Virus record (IMG/VR): IMGVR_UViG_3300013307_000047
Span: 1 to 24,736 of that record
Source of the DNA: a virus
DNA: 24,736 bases
Direction: 5' to 3' (one strand)
The notes beneath the pieces were generated by a model. That model ran no database searches. It saw only the letters and a program-made list of their open reading frames with translations, and was not told the DNA's origin. Numbering within the stretch: the stretch's first letter is position 1; each line of letters begins with the position of its first letter. This document shows, piece after piece, positions 6,277-14,456 of this stretch. The position numbers and the translations under genes were made by a program.

Positions 6277-8310
6277 ATGAGTGATACAGTTATTCGTGAT
6301 TTCTTAGTGTCCTTGGGTTTTTCTACAGACAATGACGGCGCTAGAAAAATGGGGGATGCCCTTAAAGGGGTTGAGCTCAAAGCAACACTACTGCATAAAA
6401 CATTATTGCTTCTTGCGACTGGTGCCGTTGTTGCTGTGGCTAAGACAGCTAGTGAGTTAGATAAGCTGTATTACTCATCTCAACGTATTGGCGCTTCTGC
6501 TTCAAATATCAGAGCATACGGTGATGCAATTTCTCAGATGGGTGGTAATTCCCAAAATGCTTTACAGTCGCTTGAGAATGTAGCGCAGAAGATGCGTAAT
6601 TCACCTGGTTATGAAGGCATGCTTACGGGAATGGGTGTTGCTACCCGTGACGGTAACGGCCAGTTACGTGACCGTGTAGAGGTCATGAAAGACCTTTCTA
6701 AAACAATGAAAGGTATGGATTACTACCAAGCCAATGCTTATGCAAGTTCTTTGGGTATCGATGAAAATACCCTTATGGCCATGCGTGATGATAAGTTCAT
6801 CAGCAACATGGAGAAATACCAGAAATTACGGCAGGACGTTGGTTTAACCGATGAACTAACTAAATCTGGTACAGAGTTCATGGTCCAGTTCCGTGATATT
6901 ACGATGACGACTAAGGCAATTACTGAAGTTGTTGTAATGACCGCAGGGCAGGCACTTATACCTATCCTTAAGATGATTAATAACTTTTTGCGAAGTGCTA
7001 TTGCTTGGTTCGCTGAACTAGATCCAAGGTTTAAAGCAATTCTGGCCACTGGATTAAAGTTTGCCTTACTCGCCGTCATCTTTGGTGGTTTTATTGGAAC
7101 GATTGCTAAATTGGCCTCAGTATTGCCAATGTTGAAAGGGCTACTTTTCCTGATCAAGTCGTTACGTTTGGCTTTCTTAGCTTCACCTATCGGTATTGTA
7201 TTAGCGCTTACCGCTGCTATTGCTGCATTGTGGGATGACTACCAAACTTGGAAAAATGGTGGAGAGAGCTTAATTGATTGGTCTAAATGGGAAGGTGGTA
7301 TTGAAACGGCGATTGCTCGTATTAAAGAATTGGCCGAGCTAATCAAAAACCTAAAAGATAAAACTGTAGAGTTTGTGACAAAGGCAATTGATGATCCAAC
7401 CGGTACCGCAAAAGAATCAGTTGCTGCAGTAACTGAAGCGGCTAAAACTGGTACTGCTGCTGTAGTGAATGCGGCTAAATCTACTGTTACTAATATTAAA
7501 AGCTCTGTTAGCACGGCTAAAAGCGGTAGAGTTTTACAATTATCTGAACAGGATATCGTGGCAATTATGAAAGTTGCTTCTACCGAAGTAGTTGGTTCAT
7601 TGAAGGGTAAGGACTTTGAGAATCAGGCGGCAGGTGTGGTTGATACAATTTTAAACCGGGTGGCTTCAGGAAAATATGGTGATGGCGTCAAAGGTGTTGT
7701 TAACCAGCGTTGGGCATTTTCTGACATTAATTCGCCTAGAAAAAGTGCTTATGGAAGTGTAGATAAAGTACCGATGTCTAGAGTATCTAAGCGTATGGAA
7801 AAGTTTGTACGTGAATATGTAGCTAAACGAGCAGCAGGGCAAGAGTCAATAGTTGGCGAGAATGTGTCTTATGCTAACCCTTATTATCTAAGTGAAGCGA
7901 GTAGTTCAACTAAGAAATGGGTAAGAGAAGTACAGAAACAGGCTAAAGAAACTGGTCAGATCTTTGGATCTGGTAAAGCAATACATGTACATGGCACACC
8001 CACAGCTGATAAGCACAAGATGCCTAAACCTTTTGCTATTACTTTGGGTGAGAACAGTGGTTTTGGAAATAACAACCTGTCGAATCTCAGTATTAAAAAT
8101 ATTGGGGCGCCAAATTCAAGTAATCCTTATAAGGATCAAATAAACTCGGCTAATACTAATTCGAAGAGTATTACTATTTACCAGTCTCATAAAACAGACA
8201 TGGTAATTAATGAGGCAGATAACCCAAAGGAAACAGCTAATTTGGTTAAACACCATAATGAAAATACTATGGTGCAAATGGCAAGGAATGCTAAAGGACT
8301 TATTGGTTAA
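6277..8310 (+). CDS. Tape measure protein with SleB-like hydrolase domain
   Basis: This 677-residue protein should set tail length and help penetrate the cell wall. The start chosen is ATG 6277 (MSDTVIRDFLVSLGF), 8 bases after the chaperone extension; an in-frame upstream start would overlap that gene. Residues 1-230 are helical with Mu-type tape measure features (LYYSSQRIGASASNIRAYGDAI). Residues 250-325 hold several hydrophobic, possibly membrane-inserting segments (LLAVIFGGFIGTIAKL, GIVLALTAAIAALW). Residues 420-590 resemble the SleB/Hydrolase_2 fold: a candidate catalytic Glu at about residue 437 (VASTEVVGS), then AAGVVDTILNRVASGKYGDG and QRWAFSDIN. The last 90 residues are Asn/Ser-rich. 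For a tape measure this is short, which implies a short tail. Confidence 0.82.
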   Translation: MSDTVIRDFLVSLGFSTDNDGARKMGDALKGVELKATLLHKTLLLLATGAVVAVAKTASELDKLYYSSQRIGASASNIRAYGDAISQMGGNSQNALQSLENVAQKMRNSPGYEGMLTGMGVATRDGNGQLRDRVEVMKDLSKTMKGMDYYQANAYASSLGIDENTLMAMRDDKFISNMEKYQKLRQDVGLTDELTKSGTEFMVQFRDITMTTKAITEVVVMTAGQALIPILKMINNFLRSAIAWFAELDPRFKAILATGLKFALLAVIFGGFIGTIAKLASVLPMLKGLLFLIKSLRLAFLASPIGIVLALTAAIAALWDDYQTWKNGGESLIDWSKWEGGIETAIARIKELAELIKNLKDKTVEFVTKAIDDPTGTAKESVAAVTEAAKTGTAAVVNAAKSTVTNIKSSVSTAKSGRVLQLSEQDIVAIMKVASTEVVGSLKGKDFENQAAGVVDTILNRVASGKYGDGVKGVVNQRWAFSDINSPRKSAYGSVDKVPMSRVSKRMEKFVREYVAKRAAGQESIVGENVSYANPYYLSEASSSTKKWVREVQKQAKETGQIFGSGKAIHVHGTPTADKHKMPKPFAITLGENSGFGNNNLSNLSIKNIGAPNSSNPYKDQINSANTNSKSITIYQSHKTDMVINEADNPKETANLVKHHNENTMVQMARNAKGLIG

Positions 8311-8650
8311 ACAATTCTTTTAAGAATGCAATGCGTTGTTTATACAGAATAGACTGGCAAGTTAAGTCATATTCAACGGTTGCTGGGCTTCCTTGGGTGT
8401 CTGCAACAACAAAATCACCGCATTGTTTTTCTTTAAAGTTTAACCATTGTTTTTGAGCATTATCTAACTCTTCTTTTGCTGAAGTGGTCTCATAAGCTCT
8501 TTTATAGGTTGCATTAAGTTGGTTTTTTAAGACTTTAACTTCTTGATTTAAGCACTTTTGAGCTTCAAATGATGTTTTGGTGTTTGAGCAATCTGCAAAA
8601 GCACTAATACTAAAAAATGAACTTAAAATTATTAAAAGTATTCTCTTCAT
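8300..8650 (-). CDS. Secreted DUF1311/LprI-type protein (possible lysozyme inhibitor)
   Basis: This 116-residue protein has a clear signal peptide (MKRILLIILSSFFSISAFA, cut near residue 19), so it should act in the periplasm. The mature part carries four cysteines and the DUF1311 signature, with Cys spacing ADC…QKC and LDNAQKQWLNFKEKQC. LprI of Mycobacterium, a member of this family, inhibits lysozyme. Here it could protect the lysogen from lysozyme or limit superinfecting-phage lysins. It is the only leftward gene inside the structural block and overlaps the tape measure stop tail to tail by 11 bases. It is therefore likely a moron expressed from the prophage. Function is inferred from the family. 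Confidence 0.78.
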   Translation of the reverse strand: MKRILLIILSSFFSISAFADCSNTKTSFEAQKCLNQEVKVLKNQLNATYKRAYETTSAKEELDNAQKQWLNFKEKQCGDFVVADTQGSPATVEYDLTCQSILYKQRIAFLKELFNQ

Positions 8651-8707
8651 GGATATAATCTGGTTTTGAAAGTTAATTAATCTTAAATAAGAAACGGATT
8701 ATTTTCC

Positions 8708-9097
8708 ATGAAAACTACTATTTGTTTATTAGGTACTATTTTTCTAACTTCAGCAGCTTTCGCACATGAATATCCTGATGTAAAAGGTCAATGCTTTGTT
8801 GTAGATGGGAAAAACATTACTAAGCCTTGTATAGTTTCTTCTGGTGGCGGTGCCGGAGGCATGTATACAGCTTTAAAAATTGGAAAACAAAATGTCTTAG
8901 TCGAAGAATCGACCATGAATCCAGATTCTGAAGAACGGTCAATAGTCATGGGTAAAGATTCGGATCACTTAATGGATGCAGTAGATTATTCGCGTGATTT
9001 TAAAACCAAGAAAGTGATTAAAACTTATAAAGATGATTCATGGTCATGTTATAAGCAAATTAAAGGCAAACTGGATGCTTGCTATATAACGCGTTAA
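8708..9097 (+). CDS. Secreted protein of unknown function (moron)
   Basis: I do not recognise this 129-residue protein. It starts with a standard signal peptide (MKTTICLLGTIFLTSAAFA, then HEYPD). The mature part has four cysteines (GQCFV, KPCIV, SWSCYK, DACYI), enough for two disulfides in the periplasm, a Gly-rich turn (SSGGGAGGMYTALKIG), and a charged C-terminal half. No lipobox or membrane segment is seen. It is divergent from the LprI-type gene across 57 bases and followed at once by a terminator. The two thus form a self-contained insert between the tape measure and baseplate genes. A role in host envelope physiology or superinfection exclusion is a guess. Confidence 0.7.
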   Translation: MKTTICLLGTIFLTSAAFAHEYPDVKGQCFVVDGKNITKPCIVSSGGGAGGMYTALKIGKQNVLVEESTMNPDSEERSIVMGKDSDHLMDAVDYSRDFKTKKVIKTYKDDSWSCYKQIKGKLDACYITR

Positions 9098-9115
9098 TTT
9101 ATTTATTTGATTTTA

Positions 9116-9139
9116 AACCCACTATTTGGTGGGTTTTTT
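9116..9139 (+). terminator. Terminator closing the moron insert
   Basis: AACCCAC and GTGGGTT form a perfect 7-bp stem around a 6-base loop and run into six T. The next gene's ribosome binding site (CCCGGAGAAAAGC) starts within a few bases. Confidence 0.75.
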
Positions 9140-9156
9140 AATGCCCGGAGAAAAGC

Positions 9157-9750
9157 ATGGCTATCACTGAAACAGTTGGCTCCCTCTTACTGGGTGGTCA
9201 TCGTTCAATAATGGGTTTATTTGCTGATGTGGTGATTGAAGAAAACCTTTCTGATGAGCTTGTTATTACAGAGCATCCAGTAGAAAAGGGCTCACCTATT
9301 TCTGACCATTGTTATAAAGCACCACCAGAAGTAACAATGAAAATAGGATGGTCTGAAAGTGCTGGCAGGATGAATGGACTTATTGGGAATACGTTCATTG
9401 GTTCTGATTTATCTCTACTAGGGATCTACCAAGGATTACAGGCTTTACAAGGCCAGCGTCTCGTTATCTCTACTGGCAAACGCCTTTATACAGATATGCT
9501 CATTAAGTCTTTAAAGAACGTCACAGAGGAGACTTCCGAAAATGCATTAATGATTGATATTGTTTTTAAGAAGGTTTTTATTGTTTCGACAAAAGAAACG
9601 TTGGTATCGATTGCTGATCAAAAAAATCCAGAAGTAACCTCTGATGTAGTTGATTCAGGATCTAAACAGCCCAAGCAAGTTGAACAATCCATGTTGTCTC
9701 AAATCACCGGTTTGGGGCAGGTTGGCGGTGCATATACGGTAGGGCTTTAA
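9157..9750 (+). CDS. Baseplate protein, Dit-like
   Basis: This 197-residue protein should connect tail tube to baseplate. The pattern FADVVIEENLSDELVITEHPVEKGSPISDH is characteristic of the Dit-like phage baseplate proteins of Mu/P2-related myoviruses, as is the following strand-rich core (QALQGQRLVISTGKRLYTDMLIKSL). The C-terminus is Gly/Gln-rich (QITGLGQVGGAYTVGL). The ATG has CCCGGAG upstream. The next gene begins one base after the stop, starting a tightly packed baseplate operon. Confidence 0.75.
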   Translation: MAITETVGSLLLGGHRSIMGLFADVVIEENLSDELVITEHPVEKGSPISDHCYKAPPEVTMKIGWSESAGRMNGLIGNTFIGSDLSLLGIYQGLQALQGQRLVISTGKRLYTDMLIKSLKNVTEETSENALMIDIVFKKVFIVSTKETLVSIADQKNPEVTSDVVDSGSKQPKQVEQSMLSQITGLGQVGGAYTVGL

Positions 9751-9751
9751 G

Positions 9752-10045
9752 ATGTCTTTATATGAAATCCCTTTGCTCGATCGGAACCAGAAGTTTTTTA
9801 TCAAACTCAACAAGGTGAACTACCAACTTAAACTTATTTATCGCAAACGATGGTACCTAGATATTTATCAAGCTAATGCTGAACCAATTGCTTTAGGCAT
9901 TCCTTTAGTTTCAGGTATCGATATTTTAAGCCCGTTTAGTCATGTAATGAACGGTTCTATGTACGTTCAAAACCTCAATGAAGATGAGAGCCAATCATTT
10001 AATGACTTAGGAACCAACATAAAACTTTATTGGCAGGATCCTTAA
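9752..10045 (+). CDS. Baseplate plug protein (Pam3 gp18-like)
   Basis: This 97-residue protein resembles the small plug proteins described in the cyanophage Pam3 baseplate (DUF6983-like). It begins with YEIPLLDRNQKFFIKLNKVNYQLKLIYRKRWYLDI in alternating strands and ends IKLYWQDP. In that system the plug sits inside the hub near the tube end. The position between Dit-like and hub genes matches. The next start follows the stop directly, with no gap. Confidence 0.65.
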   Translation: MSLYEIPLLDRNQKFFIKLNKVNYQLKLIYRKRWYLDIYQANAEPIALGIPLVSGIDILSPFSHVMNGSMYVQNLNEDESQSFNDLGTNIKLYWQDP

Positions 10046-11005
10046 ATGAGTGAGCAATGGAAGCGTAATTGCCGGCTAACAGTTCAGCTTAAATATGGTG
10101 AGCCCGAGGCATTAGATTTATCAGAAATGCGGATTGTATTTCGCATTAATCAACCCACAGCTGAAACCCCAAAAGCAGCTGAGTTTTATATCTATAACTT
10201 ATCAGTCGATACAATGAATCGACTTGCCGGTGAAGATAATTCCAACGTCGATGCTATGGTCACTTTCGAGGCTGGTTACGGTGATGAGTTGGCCACAATT
10301 TTTAAAGGTTCAACTTTTCAATACCGCCGTGGCCGTGAAAGCCCAACCGATACCTTTTTGTGCATTCTAGCTCAGTCTGGCGATACAGCTAAAAATTATG
10401 CGTTGGTCAATAAAACTATTGCAGCTGGTACCACAGTTGACCAGGTCAAAAATGAACTTGCAAAAGAGTATCAAGCTAATGGTGTAGAAACTGGTGAACT
10501 GCCCGAATTGAGTGATCAAAAATATGTTCGTGGCAAAGTGATGTTTGGTTCGCTAGACGATCAGATCCGCCAGTTTTGCAAAGACACAAACACGGAATAC
10601 TTCATTGACGATGAGTATTTATTCATGGTTGGTATCAGTAGCTACTTACTAGATTCTGTTTTTGAAATGGATGCTAATTCAGGGATGATTGGAATGCCTC
10701 AGCTCACCACAGAAGGGTTGATGGTGAATTGCTTGCTTAATCCTCAACTACGCCGAGGTGGACGCATCCATGTTGATACTACAAGTATTCAAACTCAGGC
10801 CTTTGATATTGATTACCAGACTCAAGGCCAAGACCAGGCACAAAAGGACCTTAAAACAGCTGGCGGCATTAATGGTATTTACATCATTAAAGCGGTCGAG
10901 CATTACGGAGATACACGCGGCGATGATTGGTATACAAGTCTTGTTGCCGTTGGCCAAGGTGCAGTAGTTCCTAAATCTGGTATTACAATTACGGCGGTGG
11001 ATTGA
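10046..11005 (+). CDS. Baseplate hub protein (gp27/gp44-like)
   Basis: This 319-residue protein sits between plug and spike genes, the place of the baseplate hub. Features include WKRNCRLTVQLKYGEPEALDLSEMRIVFRI at the start, an FEAGYGDELATIFKGSTF strand motif typical of hub proteins (gp27/Mu gp44 fold), a middle segment (FCKDTNTEYFIDDEYLFMVG), and a C-terminal YIIKAVEHYGDTRGDDWYTSLVAVG shared by many hub proteins. It should form a trimer linking tube and spike. Its stop overlaps the region just before the spike start. Confidence 0.75.
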   Translation: MSEQWKRNCRLTVQLKYGEPEALDLSEMRIVFRINQPTAETPKAAEFYIYNLSVDTMNRLAGEDNSNVDAMVTFEAGYGDELATIFKGSTFQYRRGRESPTDTFLCILAQSGDTAKNYALVNKTIAAGTTVDQVKNELAKEYQANGVETGELPELSDQKYVRGKVMFGSLDDQIRQFCKDTNTEYFIDDEYLFMVGISSYLLDSVFEMDANSGMIGMPQLTTEGLMVNCLLNPQLRRGGRIHVDTTSIQTQAFDIDYQTQGQDQAQKDLKTAGGINGIYIIKAVEHYGDTRGDDWYTSLVAVGQGAVVPKSGITITAVD

Positions 11006-11007
11006 TT

Positions 11008-11670
11008 ATGGCATTAAGTAATAACGAAAGAGCGCCTCATTTACTCAACATCATTAATGATGCGATTAAATCAGCCTTAGCGGTGCTATGGACCAATCTT
11101 CCTTGTATTGTTGAATCTTATGATACAGATAAACAAACAGTATCTGTTACCCCAGCTATTCAAATACCGGTTATGCGTGAAGATGGTTCAATGGATTTAG
11201 TGGATCTGCCATTAATTCCAGATGTGCCAGTGTGCTGGCCTAAAGCAGGAGGTTTTGCTTTAACATTTCCAGTTAAGCGGGGTGATGAGTGCCTAGTACA
11301 TTTCTCAGCTAGATGTATTGATTTGTGGTGGCAAAACGGTGGTATTCAGCCACCGTTTGAAAACCGTAAACATGATCTATCTGATGGCTTCGCTACATTT
11401 GCGCCGCAATCTCAGCCTAAACGTTTAAAGAGTGTGGCCACTGATGCGGTTGAATTAAGAAATGATGCCGGTAATGCCAAGATCCGGATTAATGATGCTG
11501 GCGAATTAGAGTTTTTCGGTACCAAGGCGTTTTTTAATTGCCCTGTTGAAATGAAAGATGGATTGGGTGTCTTAGGCTCGCTGACAAACAATGATATCAA
11601 TGTAGGTTCAGACCATAACCATTCTGGAGTTCAACCCGGTAGTGGTGATTCTGGTCCACCAAAACCATAA
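11008..11670 (+). CDS. Baseplate central spike (Gp138 N-terminal type)
   Basis: This 220-residue protein is a membrane-piercing spike. The start chosen is ATG 11008 (MALSNNERAPHLLN); a TTG two codons upstream is possible. Residues 20-125 have the OB-like Gp138-type N-terminal domain (LPCIVESYDTDKQTVSVTPAIQIPV … DECLVHFSARCIDLWWQNGG). Next comes a narrow beta region (VELRNDAGNAKIRINDAGELEFFG). The last residues contain DHNH (His about 203 and 205) followed by a Gly/Pro tail. The HxH motif at the tip is known in P2 gpV and phi92 gp138 to bind iron and sharpen the spike. Confidence 0.8.
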   Translation: MALSNNERAPHLLNIINDAIKSALAVLWTNLPCIVESYDTDKQTVSVTPAIQIPVMREDGSMDLVDLPLIPDVPVCWPKAGGFALTFPVKRGDECLVHFSARCIDLWWQNGGIQPPFENRKHDLSDGFATFAPQSQPKRLKSVATDAVELRNDAGNAKIRINDAGELEFFGTKAFFNCPVEMKDGLGVLGSLTNNDINVGSDHNHSGVQPGSGDSGPPKP

Positions 11671-11683
11671 ATAAATGAGGGGT

Positions 11684-11704
11684 CGCCGAAAGGCGGCTTT
11701 TTTT
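11684..11704 (+). terminator. Hairpin/T-tract directly before the gp25-like start
   Basis: CGCC-GAAA-GGCG with a tetraloop is followed by seven T that end exactly at the ATG of the next gene. The AAGG that could act as ribosome binding site lies in the loop and 3' arm, so folding could hide it. Confidence 0.55.
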
Positions 11705-12058
11705 ATGCGCTATAGAAAGTTAGATGATGATGGGGATTATAGCTTTGGCCAAGGTCAAAACAATTTCCATATAAATACACCTGAGGGTGTAGCGCAGGCG
11801 GTAATGACTCGCCTTAAATTTTGGGTAGGTGAATGGTTTGCTGATACTTCAGACGGCACAGGATGGAGCACTGATGTTTTAGGGAAATTCACCGACCATT
11901 TGTTTGAGCTCATGATTCGCCAGCGCATTTTAGGCACGCCAGGTGTACTCAGGATTGATTCATTTGATAGTCAATTTGATGGCGATACACGTAAGTTATC
12001 CATTCAATCGAGTATCACCACAATTTACGGTTCGGCCAATTTGCAAGGGGAGATTTAA
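11705..12058 (+). CDS. Baseplate wedge protein, gp25/gpW-like
   Basis: This is a 117-residue protein starting at ATG 11705 (MRYRKLDDDGDYSFGQG). The frame is open up to an ATG at 11675, but those ten codons lie across a hairpin/T-tract and look non-coding. The N-terminus, then NTPEGVAQAVMTRLKFWVGEWFADTSDGTGW and the C-terminal strand IQSSITTIYGS match the gpW/gp25-like (DUF2634-type) wedge proteins, which start sheath assembly at the baseplate. Gene order (spike, this gene, gpJ, gpI) is the standard P2/Mu-like arrangement. Confidence 0.75.
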   Translation: MRYRKLDDDGDYSFGQGQNNFHINTPEGVAQAVMTRLKFWVGEWFADTSDGTGWSTDVLGKFTDHLFELMIRQRILGTPGVLRIDSFDSQFDGDTRKLSIQSSITTIYGSANLQGEI

Positions 12059-12060
12059 AG

Positions 12061-13245
12061 ATGGCATTAACTAGCATAGCCCCTGTAATTAATCAGTATG
12101 GTGCTACAGCTGCAACTTATAGTGAAGTGGTTGAATATCTCAAGGAAAAGTACCGAGGGATTTATGGCCAAGATGTTTATTTGGAAAATGACAGTCAGGA
12201 CGGCCAGTGGATTGGTGTTATTGCTCGTGTCATTGCAGACTGTAATGCAGAAGTAATTAACGCTTATAATTCAATGTCGCCTAGTACTGCCGATACAGAT
12301 GCGCTTTCCCGGAACGTAAAGATTAACGGTATTCGACGTGCAGTGGCCACAAAATCCAGTGTGTCAGTTGTTCTGGTTGGCGTTGCCGGCACGATTATTA
12401 ATAACGGAATTGTAAGTGACAAAAATAATAATCGTTGGTTATTGCCGGCACAGATAATTATTCCAGCTGAAGGCGAAATTATCACATCGGCAATAGCAGA
12501 AAAGCCTGGTGCAACTTTGGCTCTACCAAACTCAATCACGACCATTTCAACACCTACACGTGGTTGGCAATCTGTAAATAATCCTCAGGCGTCTACCTTA
12601 GGTGCTCCGATCGAAAGCAATACTAAATTACGCCAACGCCAAGCATTATCAACGGCTATTCCTTCTCGTTCTTATACAGAGGGGATTTTAGGAGCTCTAT
12701 TTAGCCTTGATGGTGTTAGCCGTTGTAAGGTTTATGAAAATCAAAAATCTTTTAATGATCCGCTTGGCCTACCGCCAAATTCTTTGGCCGTTGTGGTAGC
12801 TGGTGGAGATGATCAACTGATTGCTGAGACGATTCGAGTAAAGAAGGCACCAGGTTGTGATTTATATGGAAATACAACTGTGATTCGCCCAACGGTTTAC
12901 GGTGATCCTGTATCTATCGAATACTGGCGACCTATTCAGAAATCTATTGGTATCCGTTTCGAATTAACAACTAATTCAGATTACACAGTAGATATTGGAG
13001 AGCAAATCAAAAGCGCTTCAGCTGACTACATTAACCAGCTCGATATTGGTGACCGTATTGCAATCAATAAGCTTTATGTGCCGGCAGGTTTATACGGCTC
13101 ATTAGATGCCAGGTCTTATGAAATTGAAAGCCTTCAATTAACTGTAGATGGTGTGCCAGTAGAAGGCGATTACACATTAGCTTTTAACGCCGTTGCCTAC
13201 TGTGATTCTGACAATATCGAGATCAGTGTTGCTGGGGGTGGTTAA
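12061..13245 (+). CDS. Baseplate wedge protein J-like
   Basis: This 394-residue protein belongs to the baseplate J/gp47-like family, which forms the wedges around the hub. Typical features are the N-terminal DGQWIGVIARVIADCNAEVINAYNSMSPSTA, the TDALSRNVKINGIRRAVAT segment, two strand repeats with SVSVVLVGVAGTIINNG, and the central ESNTKLRQRQALSTAIPSRSYTEGILGAL. GGGGAG lies before ATG 12061, two bases after the wedge gene. It overlaps the next gene by one base (TAATG). Confidence 0.88.
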   Translation: MALTSIAPVINQYGATAATYSEVVEYLKEKYRGIYGQDVYLENDSQDGQWIGVIARVIADCNAEVINAYNSMSPSTADTDALSRNVKINGIRRAVATKSSVSVVLVGVAGTIINNGIVSDKNNNRWLLPAQIIIPAEGEIITSAIAEKPGATLALPNSITTISTPTRGWQSVNNPQASTLGAPIESNTKLRQRQALSTAIPSRSYTEGILGALFSLDGVSRCKVYENQKSFNDPLGLPPNSLAVVVAGGDDQLIAETIRVKKAPGCDLYGNTTVIRPTVYGDPVSIEYWRPIQKSIGIRFELTTNSDYTVDIGEQIKSASADYINQLDIGDRIAINKLYVPAGLYGSLDARSYEIESLQLTVDGVPVEGDYTLAFNAVAYCDSDNIEISVAGGG

Positions 13246-13835
13246 TGCAAACAGATGATTATTTAAATCTGATCATTAATGAGCACCGATCTAAACCAAA
13301 CTTTAATTTGACAGTCAAAGTCTCGATTGAGCCAATTATTGACTGTATGAACGTACTGAAAAGCATGAGTGAAAAGTTTGATTTAGATACTGCTAGCGGC
13401 GACCAGCTAGGCATTTTGGCAGAATGGGTTGGAGCACCAACAGTTGTGCCAGACATTGTACCATTGCCTTTTTTTGGCTTTGAAGGGCAGCCTGAAGCAC
13501 TAACATTCGGCGAAACTGATGATCCTGACATTGGCGGATTTTGGCGTGAATCAGGTGTTAGTAGCTATCGAGGCCAAAGTATCCCACCTCAAAAATTACC
13601 GTCCGTTGTTAAAGCAAAAATCTTGCTTAATAACTGCGATTGCACACTCGATGAAGCATTTGAAATCTGCAAGTTGTTGACTGATGTGCCTTTCAAATTA
13701 AAGGACAACAGAGATATGACCGTTATCTTTGAATTCCTTGCTGAGTTTCAACCCATAGATAAAGAACTAGTTCGCTTGTTATTTCCATTGCCAAGCGGAG
13801 TTGAGCTAATTTTTTCGGATGAAGTAGATGGATAA
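13245..13835 (+). CDS. Baseplate/tail protein, DUF2612 (gpI-like)
   Basis: This 196-residue protein follows gpJ and precedes the fibre, the place of gpI. The segment FDLDTASGDQLGILAEWVGAP is the hallmark of DUF2612 proteins. Then come GFWRESGVSSYRGQSIPPQKLPSVVKAKILLNNCDCTLDEAFEICKLLT-type residues, and a C-terminal strand. It probably links the baseplate wedge to the tail fibre. It overlaps both neighbours by one and eight bases, indicating coupled translation. Confidence 0.82.
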   Translation: MQTDDYLNLIINEHRSKPNFNLTVKVSIEPIIDCMNVLKSMSEKFDLDTASGDQLGILAEWVGAPTVVPDIVPLPFFGFEGQPEALTFGETDDPDIGGFWRESGVSSYRGQSIPPQKLPSVVKAKILLNNCDCTLDEAFEICKLLTDVPFKLKDNRDMTVIFEFLAEFQPIDKELVRLLFPLPSGVELIFSDEVDG

Positions 13836-14436
13836 GTTAGAAGAATTTAGCCTTAATGGGCCAAAAAATACCGATGGGTTAACTTTATTGAGTGGCTTCC
13901 CATCAAATAAAAAGCCAGCTCGTCAGTGGTTCAATTGGTTATTCAATTCATTAACCAAAAAGATCAATGAAATTATTGATGGCAAGCTAGACGCAGGTGC
14001 TAATGCGGTTTCTGCAGCAAAACTAGAAACAGGTCGAAAGATTACTTTTACAGGAGTTGTAAAAGGAGAAGGAACTTTCGATGGATCTCAAGATATTACG
14101 ATTGATACTAAAGATGGTGGAACTTTAGGCGAGAAAGCAATCGCAATTATTCGGCTTAATGGCGCAAGCTTTGATTTAGTCAAAAGTCGTGGGTTTGCTT
14201 CGGTAACTAACAGCGGAAATGGCCAGATTGAGTTCACATTAAGTGAAAATGCCCCAGACACTGATTACGGAGTTATTTGCACTGGAACGAGTAATCGTGC
14301 TGATGCTGTCAGCTTACAAGAGCGTGAAGATTTTGAACGGACATTAACAAAGTTTCGCTTAATGGGCGCATTTGGTGGCGACAACACCCAAGGTGCTTAT
14401 ACTCCCAAAATATGTACTGTAGTCGTTTACTACTAA
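13828..14436 (+). CDS. Short tail fibre protein
   Basis: This 202-residue protein has a baseplate-attaching N-terminus (FSLNGPKNTDGLTLLSGFP, then KKPARQWFNWLFNSLTKKINEIID) found in many proteobacterial phage fibres. A shaft-like segment follows (AAKLETGRKITFTGVVKGEG and FDGSQDITIDT). The C-terminal about 95 residues are strand-rich (GASFDLVKSRGFASVTNSGNGQIEF … AYTPKICTVVVYY) and may contact the receptor. It starts inside the preceding gene and ends before a strong terminator-like hairpin. A second, much larger fibre follows, so the phage may carry two fibre types or a branched adsorption device. Confidence 0.75.
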   Translation: MDKLEEFSLNGPKNTDGLTLLSGFPSNKKPARQWFNWLFNSLTKKINEIIDGKLDAGANAVSAAKLETGRKITFTGVVKGEGTFDGSQDITIDTKDGGTLGEKAIAIIRLNGASFDLVKSRGFASVTNSGNGQIEFTLSENAPDTDYGVICTGTSNRADAVSLQEREDFERTLTKFRLMGAFGGDNTQGAYTPKICTVVVYY

Positions 14437-14456
14437 CCTTATTAAATTATTTATCT

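Noticed and set aside
11675-11704. N-terminal extension of the gp25-like gene
   Set aside because: The ten codons lie on a hairpin and T-tract and give a sequence (RGRRKAAFF) unlike the family.
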